Program-made: the position numbers and the translations under genes
Shown here: in pieces, positions 52,001 to 60,096 of the stretch
Numbering within the stretch: the stretch's first letter is position 1
How the letters are laid out: the number at the start of each line of letters is the position of its first letter
The notes under the pieces: model-generated
The model's database searches: none
What the model was told of the DNA's origin: nothing
Seen by the model: only the letters and a program-made list of their open reading frames with translations
NCBI RefSeq assembly: GCF_900496995.4
Contig: NC_044029.1
Coordinates: 17,484,001-17,548,000, forward strand
Origin: Aquila chrysaetos chrysaetos
Lineage: Eukaryota; Chordata; Aves; Accipitriformes; Accipitridae
Length of the DNA stretch: 64,000 bases
Reading direction: 5' to 3'

Positions 52001-55000
52001 AATTTTGCTTAGCAAATCAATTAGTTAACCAGATGCTAGGTCTCACAGATTGTTTTTGTTATAAATAGAAACAAATTATGGTTTTGATACAAGCCTATTT
52101 ATGAATGAATGAGTGAAGTCCCTTTTCCCTGAGTACAACAGAAACCAAATAGCAGGAGACAGCTTCTTGCCTCAACTCCATGCTTCCTTCAGTCAATTAC
52201 AAGCCCCAAATCCCACTTCTTAGACTCTTCTCAGGGTTGTATTTCCCCCGCTCCTAAGGTCTCTTGGCTGCCCTCCCTCTCAGCATTGGTAAGTCTTTCC
52301 ACATTTCTTTCAAATAAACAAATCTTCATAAAACAGCAGATGAAACTGTTCCCTAGTTTTCTATTTTTTAAGTGACATGTTTGGGCTAGAATTTGCTGGT
52401 TTTATCAAGTATGTGTTTCCATAAATAAAAGTAACCATTCTTTCTGTTAATTTTGAATAAGAAGTTGTTTGCATATTCCATAGTTATTGTCCTAGTTTCA
52501 GCTGGGATAGAGTTAACTGGCTTCCTAGTAGCTGGTATAGTGCTATGTTTTGAGTTCAGCATGCAAAGAATGTTGATAACACTGATGTTTTCAGTTGTTG
52601 CTAAGTAGCCTAAAGTCAAGGATTTTTCAGCTTCTGATGCCCAGCCAGCGGGAGGGCTGGGGGGCCATGGGAAGTGGGCACAGGACACAGCCAGGGCACC
52701 TGACCCAAACTGGCCAACAGGGTATTCCATACTGTGGGATGTCACATCTCCTATAGGAACTGGGGAGTGGGGGTGGGGGATCGCCGCTTGGGGACTAGCT
52801 GGGTGTCGATCAGCGGGTGGTGAGCAATTGCACTGTGCATCATTTGTACATTCCAATCCTTTTATTATTACTGTTGTCATTTTATTAGTGTTATCGTTAT
52901 CATTATTAGTTTCTTCTTTTCTGTTCTATTAAACCTTTCTTATCTCAACCCACGAGTTTTACTTCTATTCCCGATTTTCTCCCCCATCCCACTGTGGCGG
53001 GGGGGGGAGTGAGTGAGCAGCTGCATGGTGCTTAGTCGCTGGCTGGGGCTAAACCACAACATTATCAAAACATGCCAAAATTAAAGTGTTTGCAACTGAT
53101 ATTAAAATAACTGCAACTTTGAGATAGACAAAATAATGCACCTGTGCATCTTATCATGTTCTTTAACTTTCCAATTCATCCTTTGTTAAAGTTAACACAA
53201 TTGAAGTCAACATCATGCAGCTAGTACCTGAAACATGTTTTTCCTGCTTTTTGGCTTCCTTCTCTCCACTGCGCAGTCACATCAGCTGGCTCAAGGCGCC
53301 CTCCAAAAATATGTTGCCAAAGATAAAGACCTACATAAATGAAGATACGATGGAGAATTTGAATGCACAGATCTCACCTACTCTACAATCCTAGCAAATA
53401 AAAGTAAAGTATTTCTGGGAAATGAAAAAGTGTAACAACATAAGAACTTGGAAAAAAAAAGTCAGAGCTTCTTAGATAATATGGACATTGCTTCCCAAAT
53501 TCTGTATGACTTCAAATTAGTTAAGATTAATTTTTCACACATCGGGGCATTTAAAAAGATTCTTTGGCTGTCAAAATATCAGTAGATGAAGATATACCAC
53601 ACTACTGCTTCTGTTAGCATCTCTTTCCGGTACACATACCACTTAAAACTGAGTAAATATTAATCAGCATTTTAAGGACATGCATAGTTCTCTTAAGCTT
53701 TTGTGAAACACATCGAATTTTTGTGATGGAATGCATCATCATGTAATATACCAACGTGTTCTACAATGCTATGCGGAATTTCAACTGAAGCTGGAAATTT
53801 TACATTTTCAAAAAAGCTGAAATAAGAACAATGATATGTCTTCAGCAGTAGTTAAAGAGCTTGAGAGGACCTTGGCCCCCAGTTTATGTAGAGAGTAAAC
53901 TCGGTGTCTTCTACAACAGAAGAATTTCCAGTTTCATCAGTGGCAGCAGTACTGCAGTAGAGAAAATGCCTTATTTCTCATTGTGAGATGCTTTGTTTCA
54001 CAGATGCTTTGTTTCACAAAGTGCAAGTGTGACAAAAATAAACATTCTAGTTTAGCTAAATAAAAGGCCTGCCCTTGTGTTGTATTCTAAGCTAGACTGG
54101 ATTCAAAAAGTAACTACGTTTCCCTGCCATTTGAGCCATTTTCTTTGACAGATGTGAAAAACAGCCTTGAAAAGAACTAATTCAAAGAAACAGGAGTCTA
54201 ACCACTCTTATATTGGTATCAACATAAATTTAAGTAACAGCTACCATTTACTTAATGCTCTTCACGTACAGATATCCATATTTAATCATACACATAAATT
54301 TTAGTCATTAAAAAGCAGAGAAAAGTGCTATATCTGGAAGGTTAAGTGATTAACAGACATTGATTGTATCTGCTTACCAATTGCTGCTTTGCCCCAAATC
54401 TGTACCCTGAGACTGGTTTGTTCTAGGTGAGATCTTGCATTTTGTATCATCTTAAGATTCGCTTCATATCTCTGCTGAGAAGCAAGCAGTTCGTTTTTCT
54501 CGTCCCCTTCCCATGGATTCCACTCTCCATTTCCCAAGGCAGCACGATCTAAGAAACCCAAAAGTGCAATTTACATCAAAAGAGCAAACTTACAAGTTTA
54601 GAAAACCGACGAATTTTCTTGAATTCAGAATTTCCGGCAGCAGCAGCACGGCCTCCGCCGCCGCCGCGCCCGCAGCCCCGGGCCCGACCAGGCACTGGGG
54701 AAATGGCCGCCGCCCCCGGCGCCGCTCTCCCTCAGGCGCCGCTTCCGCGGCCCCCCCCGCCGCAGCGCTACCGAGCGGGGGCGCGGGGAGGGGAGGCGCG
54801 GCGCCCGGCCTTTCCAGACCCGGGGACAGCAGCGGGAGGAGGCGCCGCCGCCGCTCCCCTACGCCGCGGTGGCCGAGGCCTCTCTGGCGCAGGCGGGAGC
54901 TGACAAAGCGCGCCGGCTCCGCATCGAACCCGCCGCCCCCCCTCCCCGTCCCCGCAGCTCCACCGCCGGCCGCGGCCAGGCCGGCCCGCCCGGCGGCGGC

Positions 55001-55180
55001 GGGGCGGCTCGGAGCGGCCCCGCCGCCGCTCTCACCTCGCGGGCCGCGGCGGTCCCGGTGCGGCGGCCGGGGGGCGGCCGGGCGGCGGGGCCGGAGGAAG
55101 ACGGTGTAGGCCGCGTACAGGGAGAAGAGGCCGTAAGCGACGATCAGGGCGGAGCACAGCCGCTTGCGAGCGCCCCGCAT
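39601..55180 (-). CDS. RXYLT1: Ribitol-5-phosphate xylosyltransferase 1, complete six-exon gene
   Basis: RXYLT1 (TMEM5) is a Golgi type II membrane enzyme. It transfers xylose from UDP-xylose to ribitol-5-phosphate on the O-mannosyl core M3 glycan of alpha-dystroglycan, before the B4GAT1/LARGE steps that build the laminin-binding matriglycan. Six exons (55180-55036, 54548-54378, 53330-53228, 46772-46458, 41291-41121, 40018-39601) join in frame to 1323 nt, i.e. 440 aa plus stop (human 443 aa). Residues 8-29 form the signal anchor, followed by a Pro/Arg-rich stem. Recognisable family blocks are [12 protein letters not shown] and [10 protein letters not shown] (exon 2), DVTAQWREG (exon 3), LLGNE and FQWPLGVAT (exon 4), YLCNFLGT (exon 5), and [20 protein letters not shown] with [20 protein letters not shown] (exon 6). 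The start is the first ATG of a conserved basic-plus-hydrophobic N-terminus and sits in a CpG island. There are no frameshifts or stops, so the gene looks functional. The assignment is by recalled family sequence, not a search. Confidence 0.97.
41121..41291 (-). CDS. RXYLT1: RXYLT1 coding exon 5
   Basis: This is 171 nt, about residues 245-302. The acceptor is TTTTTACAG/CTACAG and the donor is GAGAACA/GTAAGAC. It encodes [30 protein letters not shown] and [10 protein letters not shown]. The exon continues directly from FQWPLGVAT across intron 4, in which a CR1 element sits about 310 bp away. Confidence 0.95.
41695..42309 (+). pseudogene. CR1 ORF2, endonuclease domain, ends at a premature stop
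   Basis: This encodes the apurinic-like endonuclease (EEP fold) that nicks target DNA for target-primed reverse transcription. Visible motifs in order are [19 protein letters not shown] (catalytic Glu), [23 protein letters not shown] (catalytic Asp-Phe-Asn) and [16 protein letters not shown]. The frame then hits TGA. It resumes immediately in the same frame with [10 protein letters not shown] (the conserved Ser-Asp-His) at 42340, so the break is a single nonsense change, probably GGA to TGA. Confidence 0.9.
42310..43362 (+). pseudogene. CR1 ORF2, C-terminal endonuclease and N-terminal reverse transcriptase
   Basis: The frame is the same as the preceding segment. It contains the SDHEMIEF end of the endonuclease, a basic linker, a conserved stretch resembling [12 protein letters not shown], and the RT fingers motifs [13 protein letters not shown] and [19 protein letters not shown]. 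Near 43335 the frame changes: the family continuation (Gly-Phe/Phe-Thr-Lys) continues two frames over, equivalent to two extra bases or one lost. The frame closes at a stop just after GLRKAGPA. Confidence 0.9.
43340..44489 (+). pseudogene. CR1 ORF2, reverse transcriptase palm and C-terminal region
   Basis: This is the third piece of ORF2, in the shifted frame. Palm motif A is [18 protein letters not shown], motif B is [20 protein letters not shown], and motif C is KVADDTKLG, with Val at the position usually Phe or Tyr before Ala-Asp-Asp. The thumb and C-terminal CR1 region follows ([53 protein letters not shown]) and ends at TAA, about 80 bp before the repeat tail. The catalytic aspartates are intact. 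Confidence 0.92.
44793..44819. repeat. Perfect hairpin, 12-bp stem and 3-nt loop
   Basis: TAAATAGCTTGT, loop CGT, then ACAAGCTATTTA. It is in RXYLT1 intron 4 at the start of dispersed repeat copy B. It could be the terminus of a small transposon, or chance. Confidence 0.85.
44809..44945 (+). repeat. Unassigned dispersed repeat, copy B
   Basis: Direct-orientation relative of 35651-35795, starting about 240 bp after the CR1 3' end, in RXYLT1 intron 4. It is diverged by roughly a quarter of positions by eye. The 5' end overlaps one arm of a 12-bp hairpin. Confidence 0.7.
46458..46772 (-). CDS. RXYLT1: RXYLT1 coding exon 4
   Basis: This is the largest internal exon, 315 nt, about residues 140-245. 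The acceptor is GGTTTTCACAG/TTTCATC and the donor is GTTGCTAC/GTAAGTG. It holds [25 protein letters not shown], the VVLLGNE strand-loop, LKRNGGFV and FQWPLGVAT. This is the N-terminal half of the lumenal catalytic region. Confidence 0.96.
48440..49850 (+). mobile_element. Ancient, heavily decayed CR1-like LINE remnant
   Basis: Short pieces of CR1-type ORF2 appear in order but in broken frames. These are a linker-like region, then [20 protein letters not shown] (compare the [10 protein letters not shown] motif) at about 49315-49375, and [12 protein letters not shown] (RT motif A) at 49672-49706. Between them are many stops and indels. It is far older than the CR1 in intron 4. It lies in RXYLT1 intron 3, antisense to the gene. 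The boundaries are approximate. Confidence 0.65.
49851..52483. other. RXYLT1 intron 3, unannotated part
   Basis: AT-rich intronic sequence between the old CR1-like remnant and the solo LTR. No exon-like segment or recognisable repeat was seen. Confidence 0.55.
52488..53061 (+). mobile_element. Solo LTR in RXYLT1 intron 3, antisense
   Basis: It begins TGTCCTAGTTTCAGCTGGGA and ends GGGGCTAAACCACAACA. TTAT directly repeats on both sides (52484-52487, 53062-53065), giving a 4-bp target duplication. It contains TTCTATTAAACC, a likely ATTAAA poly(A) signal, and is the same family as 58603-59191. It ends 166 bp from the exon 3 donor site. No gag, pol or env flanks it. Confidence 0.9.
53228..53330 (-). 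CDS. RXYLT1: RXYLT1 coding exon 3
   Basis: This is 103 nt, too short to stand out as an ORF. It was found by looking for the segment missing between exons 2 and 4. The acceptor is TTATGTAG/GTCTTTATC and the donor is TTTCAG/GTACTAG. It encodes [10 protein letters not shown] and then DVTAQWREG, which match the family. The phase agrees with both neighbouring exons (419 coding nt accumulated by its end). Confidence 0.94.
53987..54018 (+). repeat. Perfect 16-bp tandem duplication
   Basis: GATGCTTTGTTTCACA occurs twice (53987-54002, 54003-54018) in RXYLT1 intron 2. Confidence 0.95.
54378..54548 (-). CDS. RXYLT1: RXYLT1 coding exon 2
   Basis: This is 171 nt, about residues 49-105. The acceptor is TTTCTTAG/ATCG and the donor is CAATTG/GTAAGC. 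The exon begins mid-codon (G/AT gives Asp). It carries the conserved [12 protein letters not shown] block, a likely helical linker, and [10 protein letters not shown], after which Gly is split across the intron. Confidence 0.95.
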
Positions 55181-55330
55181 CCCGCCCGGCGCGGGCGGAG
55201 ACCCCGGCGGCGCGGCGAGCCGCGCCCGCTAGGGCGGGAAGGGCCTCGCTCCGCCCGCGGCCCTGGGCTTCGTCCAGAGTTCGGTACCAAATTTAGGAAG
55301 CGCCTGTGCTTCGTACACGGGCGGGCGCCT
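54640..55330 (-). promoter_or_regulatory. CpG-island promoter of RXYLT1
   Basis: This is a sharply bounded stretch of very high G+C with dense CpG and several CCGCCC/GGGCGG-type boxes. It covers exon 1, most of intron 1 and about 150 bp upstream of the start codon. No TATA box is evident, as expected for a housekeeping glycosyltransferase promoter. The island also extends toward an orphan ORF at 55339, so transcription in both directions is possible. Confidence 0.75.
55036..55180 (-). CDS. RXYLT1: RXYLT1 coding exon 1: start codon, signal anchor, stem
   Basis: This is 145 nt, encoding residues 1-48 plus one base of codon 49. The start MRGARKRLC is basic and is followed by a hydrophobic anchor ending YAAYTVFL, which gives a type II topology (short cytosolic tail, lumenal catalytic part). 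A Pro/Arg-rich stem follows. The donor reads GCGAG/GTGAGAG on the minus strand. The exon is very GC-rich, unlike the rest of the gene. Confidence 0.95.
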
Positions 55331-55338
55331 ACAACGGC

Positions 55339-55836
55339 CTAGCAGGTACTACTTCCTAGTACTCGATAACAACCCCGGTACGTTGTAGGAAGACCAAAAG
55401 CCAAGTGATGTGTCGCAAGAAGGGAGGAGAGATCAGGGGCATCACTGATGTCTTTGACCTCTGTGCAAACAAGGTAATTATATCTCCTAGATGATACTAA
55501 GAAGCAGACGTATCCTATGGCGTAGAAGAGGGTGAAAAGCCTAATAGCAGCAGCTAATGAGACTTGGAAAAATCCTGAACCCAGATCTGGTAAATCAGAA
55601 GGCTTAGGTTCTTTCTTAGCTCTGAGACGGCTTGCTGCATGATCATCTTGTCTCATGGTGTTCCAACTGACTCGTAACGTGTTCATAACCATGCTTCTGA
55701 GAGTGTTATGAATCCTAGTTGATATAAAATAGTTGAAGTTTTCTCTGAATGACAGGTACTCAATAAAGACAGGAAGAGTTGTAACAAAAAAGGAGAATCT
55801 ATTTAATAACAAGGATTTTGCGCAGTAAACGATCAT
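55339..55836 (-). CDS. Unrecognised 165-codon ORF next to the RXYLT1 promoter
   Basis: This open frame lies 158 bp upstream of the RXYLT1 start on the same strand. I do not recognise its product. The conceptual protein has an N-terminal hydrophobic stretch (about residues 8-30), a basic middle (RLRAKKEPKPSD), a second hydrophobic segment (about residues 92-115, RLFTLFYAIGYVCFLV) and no obvious catalytic motif. Its base composition is ordinary, not CpG-rich, so its length is not explained by GC bias. It could be a chance ORF, a decayed transposable element, or an exon of a gene read into the promoter. On the other strand a short ATG-led frame (55408-55473) ends at a donor-like AAG/GTAATT, which would suit a divergent transcript. 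Confidence 0.2.
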   Translation of the reverse strand: MIVYCAKSLLLNRFSFFVTTLPVFIEYLSFRENFNYFISTRIHNTLRSMVMNTLRVSWNTMRQDDHAASRLRAKKEPKPSDLPDLGSGFFQVSLAAAIRLFTLFYAIGYVCFLVSSRRYNYLVCTEVKDISDAPDLSSLLATHHLAFGLPTTYRGCYRVLGSSTC

Positions 55837-57579
55837 TGCAAGTTCTTTATGTTATAAGGCATCGTAAATGGGGAGATAGAGGGGAAGGATATATGATCAG
55901 GTTCAGTAACTGTGTTTAGAGGTAGGAAGAAGAACAAAAAAAGAGGACAGAAGTGTCAAGTACATTCAACAAATGCCTATTCTGTTCAAGAGTTCATTAC
56001 AACAAATGAAAATTAACCTGGAGTTTCAAAACTAAGATTATGAGTGCGGCTGGAAGCCTAAGTCAAAATACATTGTGCTGTACGTCAGGTAATTTGAATA
56101 AGAAGCTATAAAAGTAAGCTCTTTTTTCTCTGTGAAAAGTAATTTTTTCTGTACATATTACGATAAAAACAGTTCCTGGTACTTGTTTTTACTACTCATA
56201 ACTGCCTACAATAAATTATTCTTTGGTTTCTGTTACACCCTTCCAACAAAACCTGTTGTTAAATTCTGCGGCATTACTTATCTTAGTCTCTGCTCATTGA
56301 CTCTTGGGTTGGAATTGATTGACAGAGGTTGCTGGGAAGTTCTAAAAAAACTGTATTGACCAACATGTAACATAGGCAGACCTGAGCAAGGTTTTAGAGC
56401 ACAGCTAGGAACGAAAGAAAGCATCAGTTAGACATCTAACCAGAACATGGAATGAAGGGAGTTGTTGCCAGAACCCCTGCAGCAAGGTTTTGAGGTATAA
56501 TTACAGCTCTGTTAGTCCTGTTTTCATTAATTACGAAGTTTGCAGGGTATTCTGCTACCACCAGCAGAACATAGTAGGCAGCTGCTGTTGGAATTTTTTT
56601 CTTCCACAAAAGCTTGAGTCTCCTGTTAGACTGCACCGTACAAGGCTGAATGAAAGGGAGAAGTCTGCAGGAGGCAATTAAAGATCTGAAGCCAGAGAGT
56701 GGCCTCGCTACTGGCCACAGATCACAGTACCCATTCCTGGGCTTTGGCAGAGGTTCTCCTCTGGACAGGTCTCTTGTGATGAGCGAGGTAACAGCCCCTG
56801 GTGCTCGTTACTGCTTGATTAATAGAAATCTGCTGGCTCTGGTTTGTACGAGTATACCCTGACATCGTACTTCAGGCAGAATCAGGCTCAGGTTAACTTC
56901 AGTTTTACCTGAAACTAATTACAGTGGCTGAACTGTCGCCTCCATGGGGTGATTGCCTGAGGCAGAGAGGTGATGGTAAGGAACTGCTGATAGTGGTGAA
57001 AAACTAAGGGCAGTGACCTCTTTTTTTTGGTACAATCAATAAGAGGGTGTCCACCTGTGGACTTGTAGCTTCTTAGTTTAAATGAGAACAGCCTCTTCCT
57101 GAGAAACTAATGCACTGCAGAAGCATCCAAATAAAGTGGTTTTTTCCGCCTAATGGAATGACAAACCCAACTGCCTTATTTAGTTCTATGTTTCTCTCAG
57201 ATACAAGACATACCTAACTGAAGACATTTTTAGATATCAAAGGGTTCTCCTCCCATGCGGCATGTGTTACATTTAGAGTATCTCCAGGCTGTTGTCTGTA
57301 TAGACTTCTATTCTGTCAAAGCATAAATCCATTCAAAACATTGTGGCTCCTCCTGTAACACAAATATTAATATTTTGTACCAGCCGTGGAAACTGGTTTG
57401 CTGCTAGGTGACTGTAAAAGTGAGATTTGATAACTAATTATTAGAAATCTTATACTAACACTATGATTGAAACAATAGACAAAAGTATAGCCAAGCAATT
57501 AACTAGTGGAGGTAGTTACTAATAAGTTTTGCAGTTCTTTGCTCTTATGACTAGATGTTCCTGTATGCTAGATGAGAAC
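55837..57579. other. Intergenic stretch upstream of RXYLT1
   Basis: AT-rich, short ORFs only, no recognised gene. It separates the promoter-proximal ORF from the LTR cluster. Confidence 0.55.
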
Positions 57580-57971
57580 ACTGTTGAAACTGACCACATG
57601 TGCTTGAAGCTGCGTTAAGCTTCAAGATCAAAGAACAAGGACAAGAATAAAGACTTCAAGGACAGCCAACAAGAACTTCAGATGGGTCGGTGGTCGTAAA
57701 AGCAGCCCTTCGACTCAAATGGATCCTTCATTGCGCATGATCGGATGTAGGCAGTACTGAGATAATCAGTTGCAATTATTTTTATGTATATGTATACTAA
57801 TCTGATTAATATGCAATTAGTTATTCTATATAACCTGTTAGTGCTAAAGCTGTGGTATGCACGCTAGGTGGAACTATCCCCCATACATCTAGTGCTGCAA
57901 TAAAGAACGCCTGCTTTCTAAAACTCCAAAACGAGTCTTAGAGAGTTTCTTCAGCCGGCTTTTCGGTATCA
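57580..57971 (+). mobile_element. Probable solo LTR of another endogenous-retrovirus family
   Basis: It has the layout of an LTR 3' half: a TATATAA box at 57827-57833, AATAAA at 57899-57904, then a GT-rich/CT-rich U5-like segment ending TTTTCGGTATCA at 57971. A hairpin (CTTGAAGCT...AGCTTCAAG) lies in the U3-like part. I could not find a target duplication, and the 5' edge is uncertain; TGTTGAAACTGACC at 57582 is the best candidate start. Confidence 0.65.
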
Positions 57972-58602
57972 ATAGCTGCTCTTTCCAAGACTGTTTCATG
58001 TCTTACACATTTTTGAACATCTGTGTCAGGACTAGATTAGACCTTTCCAAGAACCCCAATGGGTTTGATGTTACCAATGCCTACCTTCAACTATGTTCCC
58101 CCTTATTCCTATGACTTTCGCATCTCCAGTGTTTTGTTAAGTTGGTATATAATGAAGGAAGGCAGTAAAGTCAGTTCCCTGCTCCTTTAAGATTTCTTTG
58201 GATGTTCCCACCCAGATAAAAGCTTTATGGCTCATTTGCTATTGCAGTAGGCTTAATACACCCTCTTGAAAACCATTGTTTTCACAATCTTTTACAATCT
58301 TAAGTACAAATCTAAGACAGATGAATGTGTTAAATATATTTATAAACCCAACACCATTACATTGGCCTTATGCATAAATCTTCAACGTTTTTCAATAGTA
58401 TAAATGACTGCTTTGTGGATAGATAGGATTATAATCTCTCCTCCCCACATTCTTGCTTTGAGTAGCATAAAGACACATATTTGTATATCACATTCATCTA
58501 ACAGATTCCAAGGGAAAGAATTTATTCTTGTAGGAAGAACTGTAGTAGGTTTTATACTAGCAGGAATTTTGGCCATATTTTAAAATAAAACTATATAGCA
58601 TA

Positions 58603-59191
58603 TGTCCTGGTTTCAGCTGGGATAGAGTTAACTGTCTTCCTAGTAGCTGGTATAGTGCTATGTTTTGAGTTAGGTATGAGAAGAACGTTGATAACACTGA
58701 TGTTTTCAGTTGTTGCTAAGTAATGCTTAGTCTAAAGTGAAGGATTTTTCAGCTTCTGATGCCCAGCCAGCAAGAAAGCTGGGGGGGGCGGGGCACAGGA
58801 GGTTGGGGGGACACACAGCCAGGGCGGCTGACCCAAAGTGGCCAACGGGGTATTCCATACCATGGGACGTCAAATCTCGTATATAAACTGGGGGGAGTCG
58901 GGGCAGGCGGGATCGCTGCTCGGGGACTAACTGGGTGTCGATCAGCAGGTGGTGAGCAATTGCACTGCGCATCATTTGTACATTCCAATCCTTTTATTAT
59001 TACTGTTGTCATTTTATTAGCGTTATCATTTTCATTATTAGTTCCTTCTTTTCTGTTCTATTAAACCATTCTTATCTCAACCCACAAGTTTTACTTCTTT
59101 TCCCGATTTTCTCCCCCATCCCACTGGGTGGGGGGGAAGTGAGTGAGCGGCTGCGTGGTGCTTAGTTGCTGGCTGGGGCTAAACCAAAACA
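58603..59191 (+). mobile_element. Solo LTR with intact 5-bp target duplication
   Basis: It begins TGTCCTGGTTTCAGCTGGGA and ends GGGGCTAAACCAAAACA. A perfect GCATA repeat flanks it (58598-58602 and 59192-59196). It includes TTCTATTAAACC (poly(A) signal) and an ATTATTATT-type track. It is very similar along its length to the LTR at 52488-53061 and in the same orientation. The different target duplications show independent insertions. It lies about 3.4 kb upstream of the RXYLT1 start codon. Confidence 0.93.
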
Positions 59192-59649
59192 GCATATCAC
59201 ACTGTGGTGTGAGTCACTGAGTTTCTGTATCACGTAGTTTACATGGGAAAGAAGGGATCATTTAAAGTTTACAGTGTTAATTAAGGTGGTTGCAGTGCCA
59301 TTTAAAAATCACTTGAAACTGCAATTTCTTTAAAAATTAATTTCCAGAAGGCAAGCAATATAATGTCTCATGGAGGAATTCTAGAGCTGTAGTTCCCTCT
59401 GGTGCATGAACAGTTGTGCTTCTGGCATTTGTTCAGACTATCTCCTGTGATATTCACATATGGGCCTCATTTACGTGGCAGTTACACAGGTGATAAGAGA
59501 AGGAACATAAAGCACTTGGCAAAGAGCAGCAGTGAGTGACAATCTGAACAATTCAGATGAGCTGCAGTTTATTCACTGCCTGTATCTGGGGACTTCCTGG
59601 GAGACATCAGAATGTGTTCAAAATCGTATCAATTAGTCCTAATATTGAT

Positions 59650-60090
59650 TGTAGAGAAATTCCATGCGGGGACGGACGACAGGACACCAATATGATGATC
59701 AAAGTTGCCAGTTTATTAGTCATAGCTGATTATTCTTATACTATTCTCTAAGTTCCTCTAAAAGCTCTGATTGGTTGCTGCATGCAAGCATATAGTGTCC
59801 ACGCGCATAAACATAAGATATAATTGGTTATACTAACTCTGTACACGTGCATAAACATAGGACATAATTGGTTATATCAACTAAAACATGCGAGACTTGT
59901 CTCAATCTAATTGGTCAAGATAAACTGCCGAATTGAGGTTCTTTCTGCCAAGTTCCCTTTATTGTGGAATGCGCACCTGTGTTCTTCTAATTGGTATCTT
60001 TCTTTTTTTTGTCTTCTTGTTTATTCTGTTCGAGGCCTTCTAAAGGTGTCTGGAATGCTCTTGCGACCGTTAGCTAAATATGTTCCCACA
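59650..60090 (-). mobile_element. Solo LTR, alpharetrovirus-like/ERVK type, 6-bp target duplication
   Basis: On the minus strand it runs from TGTGGGAACATATTTAGC to GGAATTTCTCTACA. It is flanked by perfect ATTGAT repeats (59644-59649, 60091-60096); a 6-bp duplication is typical of alpha- and betaretroviral integrases. On the minus strand GTATAAG (59741-59735) is the TATA box and AATAAA (59717-59712) lies close downstream, giving a very short R as in avian alpharetroviruses. U3 has five CCAAT boxes and an imperfect 37-bp duplication. No internal genes remain. Confidence 0.92.
59802..59882 (-). repeat. Duplicated 37-bp block in the U3 of the LTR
   Basis: Copies at 59802-59838 and 59846-59882 match at 32 of 37 positions. 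Each contains one CCAAT box on the minus strand (ATTGG on the plus strand at 59823 and 59867). Further ATTGG sites are at 59770, 59910 and 59990. Duplicated CCAAT-bearing blocks are typical retroviral enhancers. Confidence 0.85.
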
Positions 60091-60096
60091 ATTGAT

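Noticed and set aside
54513-55109. 198-codon plus-strand ORF rich in Ala, Pro and Arg
   Set aside because: It is the antisense of RXYLT1 exon 1, intron 1 and exon 2. The openness follows from very high GC.
52488-59191. The two similar LTRs as ends of one provirus
   Set aside because: Each has its own target duplication, and the DNA between them is RXYLT1 exons and promoter, not retroviral genes.
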